DNA from: Kordiimonas marina
GTDB lineage: Bacteria > Pseudomonadota > Alphaproteobacteria > Sphingomonadales > Kordiimonadaceae
NCBI RefSeq assembly: GCF_023006325.1
Contig: NZ_JAINDF010000003.1
Span: forward strand, 434,001-498,000
DNA: 64,000 nt
Direction of reading: 5' to 3'
Positions within the stretch are counted from its first letter, which is position 1. Each line of letters opens with the position of its first letter. Shown here in pieces: positions 1 to 7,892 of this stretch. Position numbers and translations under genes: made by a program. Under the pieces are notes generated by a model. The model was not told where the DNA came from and ran no database searches. It saw nothing but the letters and a program-made list of their open reading frames with translations.

Positions 1-1032
1 GTCCGGATGGTGGATGATGGTCACGGCCTCGCGGCTTTTACCGCCGATGTCGGCCGATTGCACCCGGTCCCGCGCATAAGAAACCGCCTGCTGATAGGCG
101 CGTTCAGCCACCGCGACACCCTGAAGCCCGACACCGATCCGGGCATGGTTCATCATGGTGAACATGTTGCGCATGCCCTGGTTTTCTTCACCGACGATAT
201 AGCCGACGCATTTGCCTTCGTCGCCGAAGCTCATCACACAGGTGGGACTGGCGTGGATGCCGAGCTTGTGCTCCAGGCTGACGACACGCACATCGTTGCG
301 GTCCCCAAGGGAGCCGCCTTCATTCACATGATATTTGGGGACGAGGAACATGCTGATGCCCTTGGTGCCCGTGGGCGCACCGGGCAGGCGCGCAAGCACG
401 AGGTGGATCACGTTCTCACACAGGTCATGATCCCCCCAAGTGATGAAAATCTTTTGCCCTGTAACAAGATAGCTGCCATCGGCCTGCTTCTCGGCCTTGG
501 CGCGCAGCGCCCCGACATCCGAGCCCGCCGACGGTTCGGTCAGGTTCATCGCACCCGACCAGGTACCGTCGATCATCTTGGGCAGATACATCTCACGCTG
601 GGCATCGGTGCCGTGGGCACGGATCGCCTCAATCGCCCCACTGGTCAGGAGCGGCATCAGGCTATAGGCCATGTTAGCCGAGGTGATCATTTCGGTGACG
701 GCAATCGACAGCGTGGCCGGAAGCCCCTGCCCGCCAAGGTCCGGGGCCGCCGACAGGGTCGGCCAACCGCCTTCGACATAGGCCTGGTGCATGGGCTTGA
801 ATTCGTCAGGCGTGACGACGCCTGCGTCCGTCAGGACTGCGCCTTTCTCATCCCCGATCTTGTTGGTGGGGGCGATCACGTCGCCCGCAAGTTTGCCCGC
901 TTCCTCAAGCACCGCATAGGCCAAGTCCTCACTGGCTTCTTCAAAGCCCGGACACGCGGTCCAGTCCTTCAAGCCCCCGACCGTTTCCAGTTGAAAGCGG
1001 ATGTCTTCCAGAGGTGCGCGATACTCACTCAT
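1..1032 (-). CDS. Acyl-CoA dehydrogenase, DmdC/FadE type (3' part outside window)
   Basis: The first 344 residues of an FAD-dependent acyl-CoA dehydrogenase are visible, reading leftward off the window. Such enzymes introduce the alpha-beta double bond into acyl-CoA thioesters. The N-terminus MSEYRAPLEDIRF is typical of the roughly 590-residue class that includes methylmercaptopropionyl-CoA dehydrogenase DmdC, and the family signature TEPSAGSDVGALR lies mid-protein, followed by the KGISMFLVPK strand and the NHARIGVGLQG helix. The frame stays open to base 1, so the last ~250 residues are missing. It is transcribed divergently from the sua5 gene. Substrate chain length cannot be read from the sequence; a general long/medium-chain FadE is equally possible. 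Confidence 0.9.
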   Translation of the reverse strand, partial: MSEYRAPLEDIRFQLETVGGLKDWTACPGFEEASEDLAYAVLEEAGKLAGDVIAPTNKIGDEKGAVLTDAGVVTPDEFKPMHQAYVEGGWPTLSAAPDLGGQGLPATLSIAVTEMITSANMAYSLMPLLTSGAIEAIRAHGTDAQREMYLPKMIDGTWSGAMNLTEPSAGSDVGALRAKAEKQADGSYLVTGQKIFITWGDHDLCENVIHLVLARLPGAPTGTKGISMFLVPKYHVNEGGSLGDRNDVRVVSLEHKLGIHASPTCVMSFGDEGKCVGYIVGEENQGMRNMFTMMNHARIGVGLQGVAVAERAYQQAVSYARDRVQSADIGGKSREAVTIIHHPD

Positions 1033-1119
1033 GTCCCAAAATCCCGAATATTCGTTAAAACCTACGCTTGATCCACCAGCAAAACCATTGCGTCCGGTCC
1101 GCCGCTGGCCTATCAGCTA

Positions 1120-1149
1120 ATGACGTTGCAACCTTATGTTCGTTATAAT
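1120..1149 (+). promoter_or_regulatory. Putative sigma-70 promoter of sua5
   Basis: A perfect TATAAT lies at 1144-1149. A weak -35 (ATGACG at 1120-1125) sits 18 bp upstream. The predicted start near 1156 leaves a short leader before the ATG at 1178. Confidence 0.45.
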
Positions 1150-1177
1150 GCCTTTGTCCCTCGAGGGAATTTTGTGC

Positions 1178-2137
1178 ATGGCAGCATTTAAAACACAAGT
1201 CGTTTCTGCCCATGAAGATGGCGCTATTTCCGCCGCTGTCCAGCAGTTGGATGCCGGAAATTTGGTCGCCGTGCCCACCGAAACGGTCTATGGGCTGGCC
1301 GCGGATGCCTGCACCGATGCTGCAGTGCAAAAGATTTATCAGGCCAAGGGACGGCCGTCCTACAACCCGCTGATCTGCCATGTGGCGGATGCGGCCATGG
1401 CGGAACGCTATGTCGCCGTAACGGCAGGAGCGAAACAGTTGATGGAGGCTTTCTGGCCCGGGCCGCTCACGCTGGTGCTGGACCGCCTGCCCGGAAGCGG
1501 CATTGCTGCCTCCGTCACAGCCGGGCTCGACACGCTCGCCGTGCGCGCGCCGAAGCATCCCACCACCCATAAAATTATCGAAACTTTAGGCCGCCCGGTT
1601 GCTGCCCCGAGCGCAAATCCGTCCGGTAAATTGTCCCCCACCAGTGCCGAAGACGTGCTTGAAGGGCTCGCAGGCAAGCTGCCACTGATTCTCGATGGCG
1701 GCCGGTCCGATGTCGGGATTGAATCGACCATTGTCGGCGTGAAGGGGGATAAATACTATCTGCTTCGCCCCGGCAGCATCACCCCGGACGATATCACCGA
1801 AGCGACCGGCGCCCCGGTTTATGACCGGGACGACACCAAGATCACCGCGCCCGGCCAGCTCCTGAGCCACTATGCCCCGAACGCGCCTGTGCGGCTGAAT
1901 GCCACCGAGAAACAGGCAGGCGAAATCCTCATCGGCTTCGGGGATATTGCTGGTGACATCAGCCTCAGCACTTCTGGCGATACCTTAGAAGCTGCCCACA
2001 ACCTATTTGAAATATTGAGAAAAGCCGATACCATGGGCGCGGGCACTATTGCCGTCGCCCCCATCCCGGATGCCGGCGTCGGCATCGCGCTCAATGACCG
2101 GCTGCGCCGCGCCGCCGCCCCGAGGGAAGCCGCATGA
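1178..2137 (+). CDS. L-threonylcarbamoyladenylate synthase, Sua5 type
   Basis: Makes threonylcarbamoyl-AMP from threonine, bicarbonate and ATP, the first step of t6A formation at tRNA position 37. The YrdC domain fills residues 1-200 with PTETVYGLAADA at 33-44 and KGRPSYNPL at 57-65. A C-terminal Sua5 domain follows from about 210 and begins after the linker containing LLSHYAPNAPV, so this is the long Sua5 form (319 aa), not short TsaC. I chose the ATG at 1178 because the protein then starts directly at the domain; an upstream in-frame ATG at 1136 overlaps the promoter. The stop overlaps the next start in ATGA, so the two genes are probably translationally coupled. Confidence 0.93.
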   Translation: MAAFKTQVVSAHEDGAISAAVQQLDAGNLVAVPTETVYGLAADACTDAAVQKIYQAKGRPSYNPLICHVADAAMAERYVAVTAGAKQLMEAFWPGPLTLVLDRLPGSGIAASVTAGLDTLAVRAPKHPTTHKIIETLGRPVAAPSANPSGKLSPTSAEDVLEGLAGKLPLILDGGRSDVGIESTIVGVKGDKYYLLRPGSITPDDITEATGAPVYDRDDTKITAPGQLLSHYAPNAPVRLNATEKQAGEILIGFGDIAGDISLSTSGDTLEAAHNLFEILRKADTMGAGTIAVAPIPDAGVGIALNDRLRRAAAPREAA

Positions 2138-3552
2138 TAGACCGCGCGCATATCGATGTTCTCATTGAGCTGGCGGGGGCTGGCGGCTCCACCACCGACC
2201 CGGCGGAGATCGCGCCGCACCTGCATGAATGGCGCGATAAATTCAACGGCAGGACGCCGCTGATGCTGATGCCCTCGGACACCGAAACGCTATCCCGCCT
2301 CGTCAGCTATTGCCACAAACACCGGATCGCCATCGTGCCCCAGGGCGGCAATACCGGGCTGGTTGGCGGCGGCATCCCCGGCCTTGAAGGCCGTGATGAG
2401 GTGCTTGTCAGCCTCAAGCGCATGACCCGCATCCTCGATGTCGACGCACAGGATTTCTCCATCACCGCCGAAGCAGGCGCCCCGGTCGCCACGCTGCAGG
2501 CCGCCGCCGCGGACGCCGACCGGCTGTTTCCGCTCTCTCTCGCGTCCGAAGGCAGCTGCACCGTGGGCGGCGTGATCTCCACCAACGCAGGCGGCGTGCA
2601 TGTGCTGCGCTACGGCACCACCCGCGCGCTCCTGATGGGGCTTGAGGCCGTCCTGCCCACAGGTGCTGTGGTAAACAGCCTGTCGTCGCTCAGGAAAGAC
2701 AATACGGGCTATAACCTCGCCCAATTGCTGGCCGGGGCCGAAGGCACGCTCGGCATCGTCACCAAGGCGACCTTCAGGCTCTATCCGCCGGAAAGACAGA
2801 AACACACCTGCTGGCTGGCGGTTGAAAGCCCAGCCGCCGCGCTCAGCCTCCTCGCCTCGCTCCGCGAAGCCACGGGGGACCGGGTCTCGGCCTTTGAGCT
2901 GATGCCCAGGGTCGGGCTTGAGATGGTGTTCCGCCATATCCCGAACACGCGCGACCCGCTTACCGCCCCCTACCCCTGGTATGTGCTGACCGATGTGGCG
3001 ACCAGCCGCGAGGACCCGGGCCTCGCCGCCGCGCTCGACGCCTGGCTCGAAGCCCGGCTCGAGGACGGCGCGATCCTCGACGGCGCCATCGCTGGCACGG
3101 TCGCGCAAGCGCAGGATTTCTGGCGGGTGCGCGAAAGCATGTCGGAAGCCCAGAAGCATGAAGGCGGCAGCATCAAGCATGATGTCTCCGTCCCTGTCTC
3201 CCGGGTGCCTGCATTCCTCACCCGCGCCACCGAAGCGATTGAGCAGACCTACCCTGGCGCCCGCGTTACCCCGTTCGGGCACCTGGGCGACGGCAATATC
3301 CATTTCAACGTCATGCAGCCGAAAGACGGCGACAAGCAGGCCTTTCTGAATGAATGGGAGGGCATGAACCGCCTGGTGCATGACATCGTCACCGATATGA
3401 AAGGCTCCATTTCAGCCGAACATGGCATCGGCACCTTGAAGCGCGGGGAGCTCGCCCGCCTCAAGGGCCAGCATGACCTTGACGCCATGCGTGCGATCAA
3501 GGCCGCCCTGGACCCGCATAATATCATGAACCCCGGCGCCCTGTTTGGCTGA
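2134..3552 (+). CDS. FAD-binding oxidoreductase, D-2-hydroxyacid dehydrogenase type (GlcD/D2HGDH-like)
   Basis: A 472-residue flavoprotein with a FAD_binding_4 domain (PP-loop PQGGNTGLVGG at 69-79; GGVISTNAGG further on) and an FAD-oxidase C-terminal domain ending in the SAEHGIGTLKRGEL motif around 427-440, which carries a metal/flavin-site His. Family members oxidise D-lactate, D-2-hydroxyglutarate or glycolate and pass electrons to a quinone, ETF or cytochrome. There is no signal peptide, so it is cytoplasmic. It overlaps sua5 by 4 bp, a pairing also seen in other alphaproteobacteria as far as I recall. The exact substrate is not determinable; D-2-hydroxyglutarate is my best guess. Confidence 0.88.
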   Translation: MIDRAHIDVLIELAGAGGSTTDPAEIAPHLHEWRDKFNGRTPLMLMPSDTETLSRLVSYCHKHRIAIVPQGGNTGLVGGGIPGLEGRDEVLVSLKRMTRILDVDAQDFSITAEAGAPVATLQAAAADADRLFPLSLASEGSCTVGGVISTNAGGVHVLRYGTTRALLMGLEAVLPTGAVVNSLSSLRKDNTGYNLAQLLAGAEGTLGIVTKATFRLYPPERQKHTCWLAVESPAAALSLLASLREATGDRVSAFELMPRVGLEMVFRHIPNTRDPLTAPYPWYVLTDVATSREDPGLAAALDAWLEARLEDGAILDGAIAGTVAQAQDFWRVRESMSEAQKHEGGSIKHDVSVPVSRVPAFLTRATEAIEQTYPGARVTPFGHLGDGNIHFNVMQPKDGDKQAFLNEWEGMNRLVHDIVTDMKGSISAEHGIGTLKRGELARLKGQHDLDAMRAIKAALDPHNIMNPGALFG

Positions 3553-3656
3553 GGCAAACGCTTGCTGCCCTCCGCCCACAATTCGGGCGTGACAGAACCG
3601 CCTTCATGCCTATAGTGGTCGCCAACGAGAGATCTGACCCTCAAGGACCTAATCCC

Positions 3657-5231
3657 ATGAAAAAACTGACCCTTATCGGCGGCGCCCTGGCGATTGTCGC
3701 CGGTGTCCAGATTGTTGGCGCCAAGATAATCGGCAACAGCATGGAAACCCAAGCCCGGACGATTGCCGGCGCCTACAGTGATGTCATGGGGTATCCCTTC
3801 GAGATCAAGAATTTCACCTCCGGCTGGTTCAGCTCGGACATGACAGTCAGCGTACCGATCAACAAGGCTGTTCTGCCGGGGCTCGCAAACATCGGCATCA
3901 CACCGGAAGCCAAAGACGGCAAAGCCCCCACCATCGACTTCGATATCCACCTGACACACGGCCCCATCATCTTGAACAATGGGCTACATTTCAGCCTGGC
4001 TTACGCCGCGATGGAAACGGGACGCCACGCCTCGAAAAAAGCCGAGCTTGTGGTCCATGAACAGGACCCGGACAAGCACGAAACCCTGATCCTGTTCGTC
4101 GCAGACCTTATCCGCGCCATCGGCCCGGACCTGATGATGAATGTCCATTATGACCGCTCCGTCGATATGTCAGCCTACTTCCATGGCGGCAAGGTGGCCC
4201 TCAGGCAACAGGCGGAGGGCGGTAAAAGCGCCACCAGCCTGCTCCTCAAACTGCGGCCGGTAAAAAGCACATTCCACCTGGACAGCACCGCCAAGCACCT
4301 GACCGGTGACACTGAGTTCGGCGGCATGACGCTCGACCTGTCATCCCCTGCCCTGACGACCTATATCCAGACCGGGTCGGCCTCCCTCAAGGGAGAATAC
4401 CAGCCCCTGGCCCAAGGCTACTGGGCAGGCAAAGCCAATTTCGAAATGGAGCCCATGCGCCTGACGGTGCATGAGGGCGGCAAGCCGGTGCTGATCAAGC
4501 TTGCAGGCCTCAAAAGCGAGTCTGAAACCAGCACCAGCCACGCGGGCAAGGAAGCCGTTCTCGCCACCAAAGCCACGGTTAGCTCCCCGGGGCTCAGCGT
4601 CATGGTTGACGACAACAAGCTGAAGCTCGGCCATATCGAAGCGGACGTGCGGTTGAAGAACCTGCTTCTTGACCTTGTCGCCCGCGAAATGCAGATGCGT
4701 AAAAAGCTGGCGCCTGAAGGCCTTAGCGTTCCCTTTGCCGTGGTCGGCGCTAAGGACTTCGCGTCGCTGGCCGAACGGCAGGTTGAAGCCCGCCCCGAAC
4801 TGACGCTCGATCATTACACCATCGCCAACGCTGATGGCGAAAGCAGCCTTACGGGCACGCTTCGCCTCCGGGAAGACGCGCATGCCAACATCCTGGAAAA
4901 TCCGGAAGCCCTTGCCGGGGCGCTCCAGGGTAAGTTCACGGTCAAGATCGACACGGCCATGCTGAAAACGCTGATCTATGAGGGCAGCAGCCTTGGCCCG
5001 AAAAAGCCGACCCGTGCCCAGACCGACCAGACAGCCGATGCGATGCTGGCGCAATATAGCCAAGCGGGCCTTATCAAGGCCGAAGGTGACAGCTATGTCA
5101 GCACCATCCAGCTGGAAGACAACAAGCTCATCGTCAACGGCAAGCCGATCCGGCCGCTTTATGCCCCGCATCAGGTGACCAAAGCCGTGCCGGCCGCCAC
5201 ACCCGGCACGGACGCACAGCAGCCTCAATAA
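3657..5231 (+). CDS. DUF945 (YdgA-like) family protein
   Basis: A 524-residue protein with an N-terminal hydrophobic segment (residues 2-20, MKKLTLIGGALAIVAG) that should act as an uncleaved anchor or signal peptide. After it come the repeated beta-rich regions of the DUF945/YdgA family, including FEIKNFTSGWFSSDMTVSV near 40-60, the typical 'gwFsS.a.l.v' strand. Family members are envelope proteins of unknown biochemical role. I chose the ATG at 3657 because AAGGACC lies just upstream and the signal segment then starts the protein; an earlier ATG at 3606 would bury it. The C-terminus is proline/glutamine-rich. It lies 104 bp after the FAD oxidoreductase. Confidence 0.75.
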   Translation: MKKLTLIGGALAIVAGVQIVGAKIIGNSMETQARTIAGAYSDVMGYPFEIKNFTSGWFSSDMTVSVPINKAVLPGLANIGITPEAKDGKAPTIDFDIHLTHGPIILNNGLHFSLAYAAMETGRHASKKAELVVHEQDPDKHETLILFVADLIRAIGPDLMMNVHYDRSVDMSAYFHGGKVALRQQAEGGKSATSLLLKLRPVKSTFHLDSTAKHLTGDTEFGGMTLDLSSPALTTYIQTGSASLKGEYQPLAQGYWAGKANFEMEPMRLTVHEGGKPVLIKLAGLKSESETSTSHAGKEAVLATKATVSSPGLSVMVDDNKLKLGHIEADVRLKNLLLDLVAREMQMRKKLAPEGLSVPFAVVGAKDFASLAERQVEARPELTLDHYTIANADGESSLTGTLRLREDAHANILENPEALAGALQGKFTVKIDTAMLKTLIYEGSSLGPKKPTRAQTDQTADAMLAQYSQAGLIKAEGDSYVSTIQLEDNKLIVNGKPIRPLYAPHQVTKAVPAATPGTDAQQPQ

Positions 5232-5262
5232 AGCTATCGGCGGGCTGATTGGCGGGCGGGTA

Positions 5263-5847
5263 TCAGCCTTTCGCCCGCACGCCTATCTTGTCAGCATAAA
5301 AAGCCTGGATGGCGGCCAGGTCCGCGTCCTTGTCCCCAGTCGGGATGAATTGCGGGCCGATGCCGATTTCCCGCGTCCGGCTATCGAGATAGGCGAACTG
5401 GATCGGGACACCTGCTTCCACCGCAATGCGGTAAAAGCCGGTTTTCCATTTCTCCACCTTCGACCGCGTTCCTTCCGGGGCAAGCCCGAGGATAAGGGAA
5501 TCCCGCGTCCTGAAGGCTTCAACGGCCTCATTCACCAGGTCCGCGGCGTTTTTGGTTTCGCGTTCGACCGGGATGCCGCCAAGCCAATAGAACAGCTTCC
5601 CGAACGGGCCCTCGAACAAGGTATGTTTGCCAAAGAACCGTACCCTCAGCCGCAAAACGCCGACCACCGACATGAAAAGCGGGAAATCCCAGTTGCTGGT
5701 GTGGGGGGCTGCGATGGCAACGAGCTTGGCATCCGCAGGCACGGAGCCAACCAGCTTCCAGCGCCCACATGCAAGAATGACGCGGCCCAGCCAATAAAGC
5801 AGGCCGCTGAAAAAACGGCTGTCGTATATAAGGCGTTCTTCCGCCAC
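5263..5847 (-). CDS. Lysophospholipid acyltransferase family protein (PlsC-like)
   Basis: A 194-residue PlsC-domain acyltransferase. The catalytic H-x4-D motif is visible as HTSNWDF, and the acyl-acceptor binding motif as APEGTRS. Enzymes of this family transfer acyl groups to lysophosphatidic acid or related lipids at the cytoplasmic membrane. The protein is short for PlsC (usually ~240 aa) and lacks a clear N-terminal membrane helix beyond FFSGLLYWLGRVILACG. I prefer a GTG start at 5847 because AAGGGAAG lies just ahead of it; an ATG at 5949 would run through the intrinsic terminator at 5950-5984 and add low-complexity residues. It may instead be a broader-specificity acyltransferase. Confidence 0.8.
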   Translation of the reverse strand: MAEERLIYDSRFFSGLLYWLGRVILACGRWKLVGSVPADAKLVAIAAPHTSNWDFPLFMSVVGVLRLRVRFFGKHTLFEGPFGKLFYWLGGIPVERETKNAADLVNEAVEAFRTRDSLILGLAPEGTRSKVEKWKTGFYRIAVEAGVPIQFAYLDSRTREIGIGPQFIPTGDKDADLAAIQAFYADKIGVRAKG

Positions 5848-5949
5848 TGCGCTTCCCTTCCCCTGCCCGGTTGCTTCGGTGAAACCACACCGGACCGGCG
5901 GCGCACGGTAGCCGATCGCCCTATTTTCGCCAAGCCATAAACGAAGCAC

Positions 5950-5984
5950 AAAAAAACAGGCGGACAGGGTGTCCCCTGTCCGCC
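5950..5984 (-). terminator. Intrinsic terminator (minus strand)
   Basis: Eleven-bp stem GGCGGACAGGG / CCCTGTCCGCC (5959-5969 and 5974-5984) with a four-base loop. On the minus strand it is followed at once by a run of seven T. It ends transcripts coming from the right, about 100 bp before plsC begins. Confidence 0.9.
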
Positions 5985-6075
5985 GTGTAAGTCCCGTGCC
6001 GACCGCTCAGGCAAACGGCCAACACCTAACTCGTATCGAGTACCTTCCAGATCTCAGGCAAAATCCTAAAGGCAC
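5950..6075 (-). ncRNA. Candidate sigma-54-dependent small RNA, about 125 nt
   Basis: Nothing in this interval looks coding: there is no ATG with a ribosome binding site on the minus strand. It is delimited by a sigma-54 promoter (6085-6100, predicted start near 6075) and the strong intrinsic terminator at 5950-5984. Inside, the 10-mer TTTGCCTGAG occurs twice (complement of 6006-6015 and 6053-6062), and a small hairpin ACTCG-ATA-CGAGT lies between the copies. This layout fits a trans-acting small RNA with duplicated seed sequences. The alternative is a regulated, attenuated 5' leader of plsC. I cannot match it to a known RNA family. Confidence 0.6.
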
Positions 6076-6084
6076 CCTACTATC

Positions 6085-6100
6085 AGCAAGGGGTGTGCCA
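6085..6100 (-). promoter_or_regulatory. Sigma-54 (RpoN) promoter, -24/-12
   Basis: The minus strand reads TGGCACACCCCTTGCT, an exact match to the RpoN consensus TGGCAC-N5-TTGCW, with GG and GC elements in the required spacing. Transcription should start near 6075 and run leftward. No coding sequence overlaps it. Confidence 0.85.
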
Positions 6101-6140
6101 GAAATAAATGACCTAATATTTCAATGGCTTAGAAATATGT

Positions 6141-6208
6141 GTTCCAAAATGGCACAGACTCGCCGCGCTATAATGTGTTTCATTTTGGTACGCGTCCCAT
6201 TTTGGGAC
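6141..6208. promoter_or_regulatory. Three copies of a 15-bp near-palindrome, likely enhancer-binding-protein sites
   Basis: Sites at 6141-6155, 6177-6191 and 6194-6208 fit GTNCCAAAATGRNAC in one orientation or the other; the third, GTCCCATTTTGGGAC, is symmetric apart from its central bases. Their centres lie about 73, 109 and 126 bp upstream of the predicted start, the normal range for upstream activator sites of a sigma-54 activator. No activator gene is in the window. Confidence 0.7.
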
Positions 6209-6222
6209 AGTTGACCGAAACC

Positions 6223-7179
6223 TTAGCCGACCAGCAGGCGCTCGTACGCAATCAGCAGCACGCCGATCACCGACTTGGAGAAGCCCGCGCTTTCAAGAAG
6301 CCGGGCAACGAGCTTCTTGTCCCCCTTGTCGAGCACCATTTCCATGACGTCATAGGGCCGGCCAAGCAGCACTGTCAGCGCCATGGTGAAAAGCCGGACA
6401 TTGTTGTTCTGGAGATAGTTGAGAAGCACGTCGGAGGTAAGCCCCTGCATCGCGTGCAGCTGGGTCAGATAATTTTCAATCTCGCTTAAGGGCGCCATTT
6501 CAAGCGTGCGCGAGAAAACCTGGCGGTTGGCCATCGATACCAGATAGGAAGCATAATCCGTCGCAAGACCGAATTTCTCGCTCAGATACTCGCCATACCG
6601 CTTGGAAACCTTGAAGATGATGCGTTCGACCACCGCCGCCGGCAGGTCGGCGCGGGCAGCCAGCATTTCCATCAGGCTGCGCTCTTCCGGGAACCGGTCG
6701 ACAACGCGGTTACAGCTCCGCTCAGACAGGGTCACCGTATCGTTGCCGACAAGGGCGGTGACCGCTTCCTGGCTGCCGATATCGCTGATCGCATAGCTGA
6801 CGGCTTCGGAAAGCCCGCGGCGCTGCGCAATTGCTTCCTGGGCGCCGCCGCTGCAATCCCGCACGATTTCTTCGAGGAAGGCATCATCGACAGCTTCGGA
6901 CGCCACAAGGAACGGCATGGAAATCTGGTCGATATCCTTGGCGAGATGAACAACGATATCCTTGGGCAGGAAGCTGCAGCTTTTCAGCTCACGTGACAGG
7001 GCTTCGCGCACGGACACGGAAACGTCCTCCACCAAAAGGCGGGCCAGGTCAACAGCATCCTTGCTGTCCCCCTCACCAGGTGAGCGCGCAAGAATACGGC
7101 CGACCTTCCGCGCGATTTCTACACGCGCCGCAAGATCGATATTGCGCAACTCTTCAGCGTCGTTCAGTTCAATGCTCAT
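6223..7179 (-). CDS. DUF2336 domain-containing protein
   Basis: A 318-residue soluble, all-helical protein that I assign to DUF2336, an alphaproteobacterial family with HEAT-like repeats and no established activity. Recognisable stretches are VSVREALSRELKSC and LPKDIVVHLAKDI near the N-terminus and helical repeats such as DLPAAVVERIIFKVSKRYGE in the middle. There is no signal peptide or membrane segment. Its stop codon is only 15 bp from the nearest of the three enhancer-like sites. It has no terminator of its own before the one at 5950-5984, so read-through could also extend through the small RNA locus. Confidence 0.8.
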   Translation of the reverse strand: MSIELNDAEELRNIDLAARVEIARKVGRILARSPGEGDSKDAVDLARLLVEDVSVSVREALSRELKSCSFLPKDIVVHLAKDIDQISMPFLVASEAVDDAFLEEIVRDCSGGAQEAIAQRRGLSEAVSYAISDIGSQEAVTALVGNDTVTLSERSCNRVVDRFPEERSLMEMLAARADLPAAVVERIIFKVSKRYGEYLSEKFGLATDYASYLVSMANRQVFSRTLEMAPLSEIENYLTQLHAMQGLTSDVLLNYLQNNNVRLFTMALTVLLGRPYDVMEMVLDKGDKKLVARLLESAGFSKSVIGVLLIAYERLLVG

Positions 7180-7247
7180 TCACGCACCTGATGTAACGAT
7201 ACCCCCTATCGTGTGGCCGTGCTCATACCCTGAAATGATCACTTTTC

Positions 7248-7778
7248 CTATTCTAAAATGACTTTCTTCAAACCTCGCGCAAAACGTGCGGAATTATCTA
7301 CATATACCTGCGCGGACGCTTTGATCATTTCTTTTTCTTCGGGTTTCAGCTCACGGACCACCCGGGCCGGGGCGCCGACGATCAGCACCCCTTCAGGGAA
7401 GCTTTTGCCTTCTGTCACCAGGCTGCCGGCCCCGACGATAGAGCCCGCGCCGATGGTGGCATGGTTCAGGATCGTGCTGCCCATGCCGATAAGCGCATAA
7501 TCCCCGATGGTGCAGCCATGCAGCATGACCTTATGGCCCACCGTCACGCCCTTGCCGATCTTGAGCGGTGCGCCAATGTCGGTATGCAGCACCGAGCCGT
7601 CCTGGATGTTGCTGTCCTCGCCGATGGTGACCGGGTCGTTATCGCCCCGGATCGTCACACCGAACCACACGCTGGAGCGCGGGGCCATGTTCACCCGGCC
7701 GATCACGGCCGCATTCGGCGCAACCCAGGCACTATCGTCTTCGAGATTGGGGCGAACACCATCAAGCTCATAAAGCAT
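7248..7778 (-). CDS. Gamma-carbonic anhydrase family protein (left-handed beta-helix)
   Basis: A 176-residue hexapeptide-repeat protein of the YrdA/PaaY/gamma-carbonic anhydrase family. The three zinc ligands are in place: His65 in GSVLHTD and His82 and His87 in VGHKVMLHGC. Repeats such as IGDYALIGMGSTILNHATIGAGSIVGAG build the beta-helix, followed by the C-terminal helix. Trimers of this family hydrate CO2 or act as thioesterases (PaaY); the sequence does not decide which. Its upstream neighbour mnmC is divergent, with a 114-bp shared promoter region. Confidence 0.9.
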   Translation of the reverse strand: MLYELDGVRPNLEDDSAWVAPNAAVIGRVNMAPRSSVWFGVTIRGDNDPVTIGEDSNIQDGSVLHTDIGAPLKIGKGVTVGHKVMLHGCTIGDYALIGMGSTILNHATIGAGSIVGAGSLVTEGKSFPEGVLIVGAPARVVRELKPEEKEMIKASAQVYVDNSARFARGLKKVILE

Positions 7779-7892
7779 AAATATTTCTTTCGATCTGCTG
7801 CTCGTTCATTTTCATAGGATAATTGAAAGCAGACAAAAGCCAAGTAATGGTTTAGAAGAGCGCCCGCAACGCCAACAACTCCCACGGGTCCC

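Noticed and set aside
1136-1177. Longer N-terminus for Sua5
   Set aside because: The extra 14 residues do not match the family, and the in-frame ATG overlaps the promoter -10 region.
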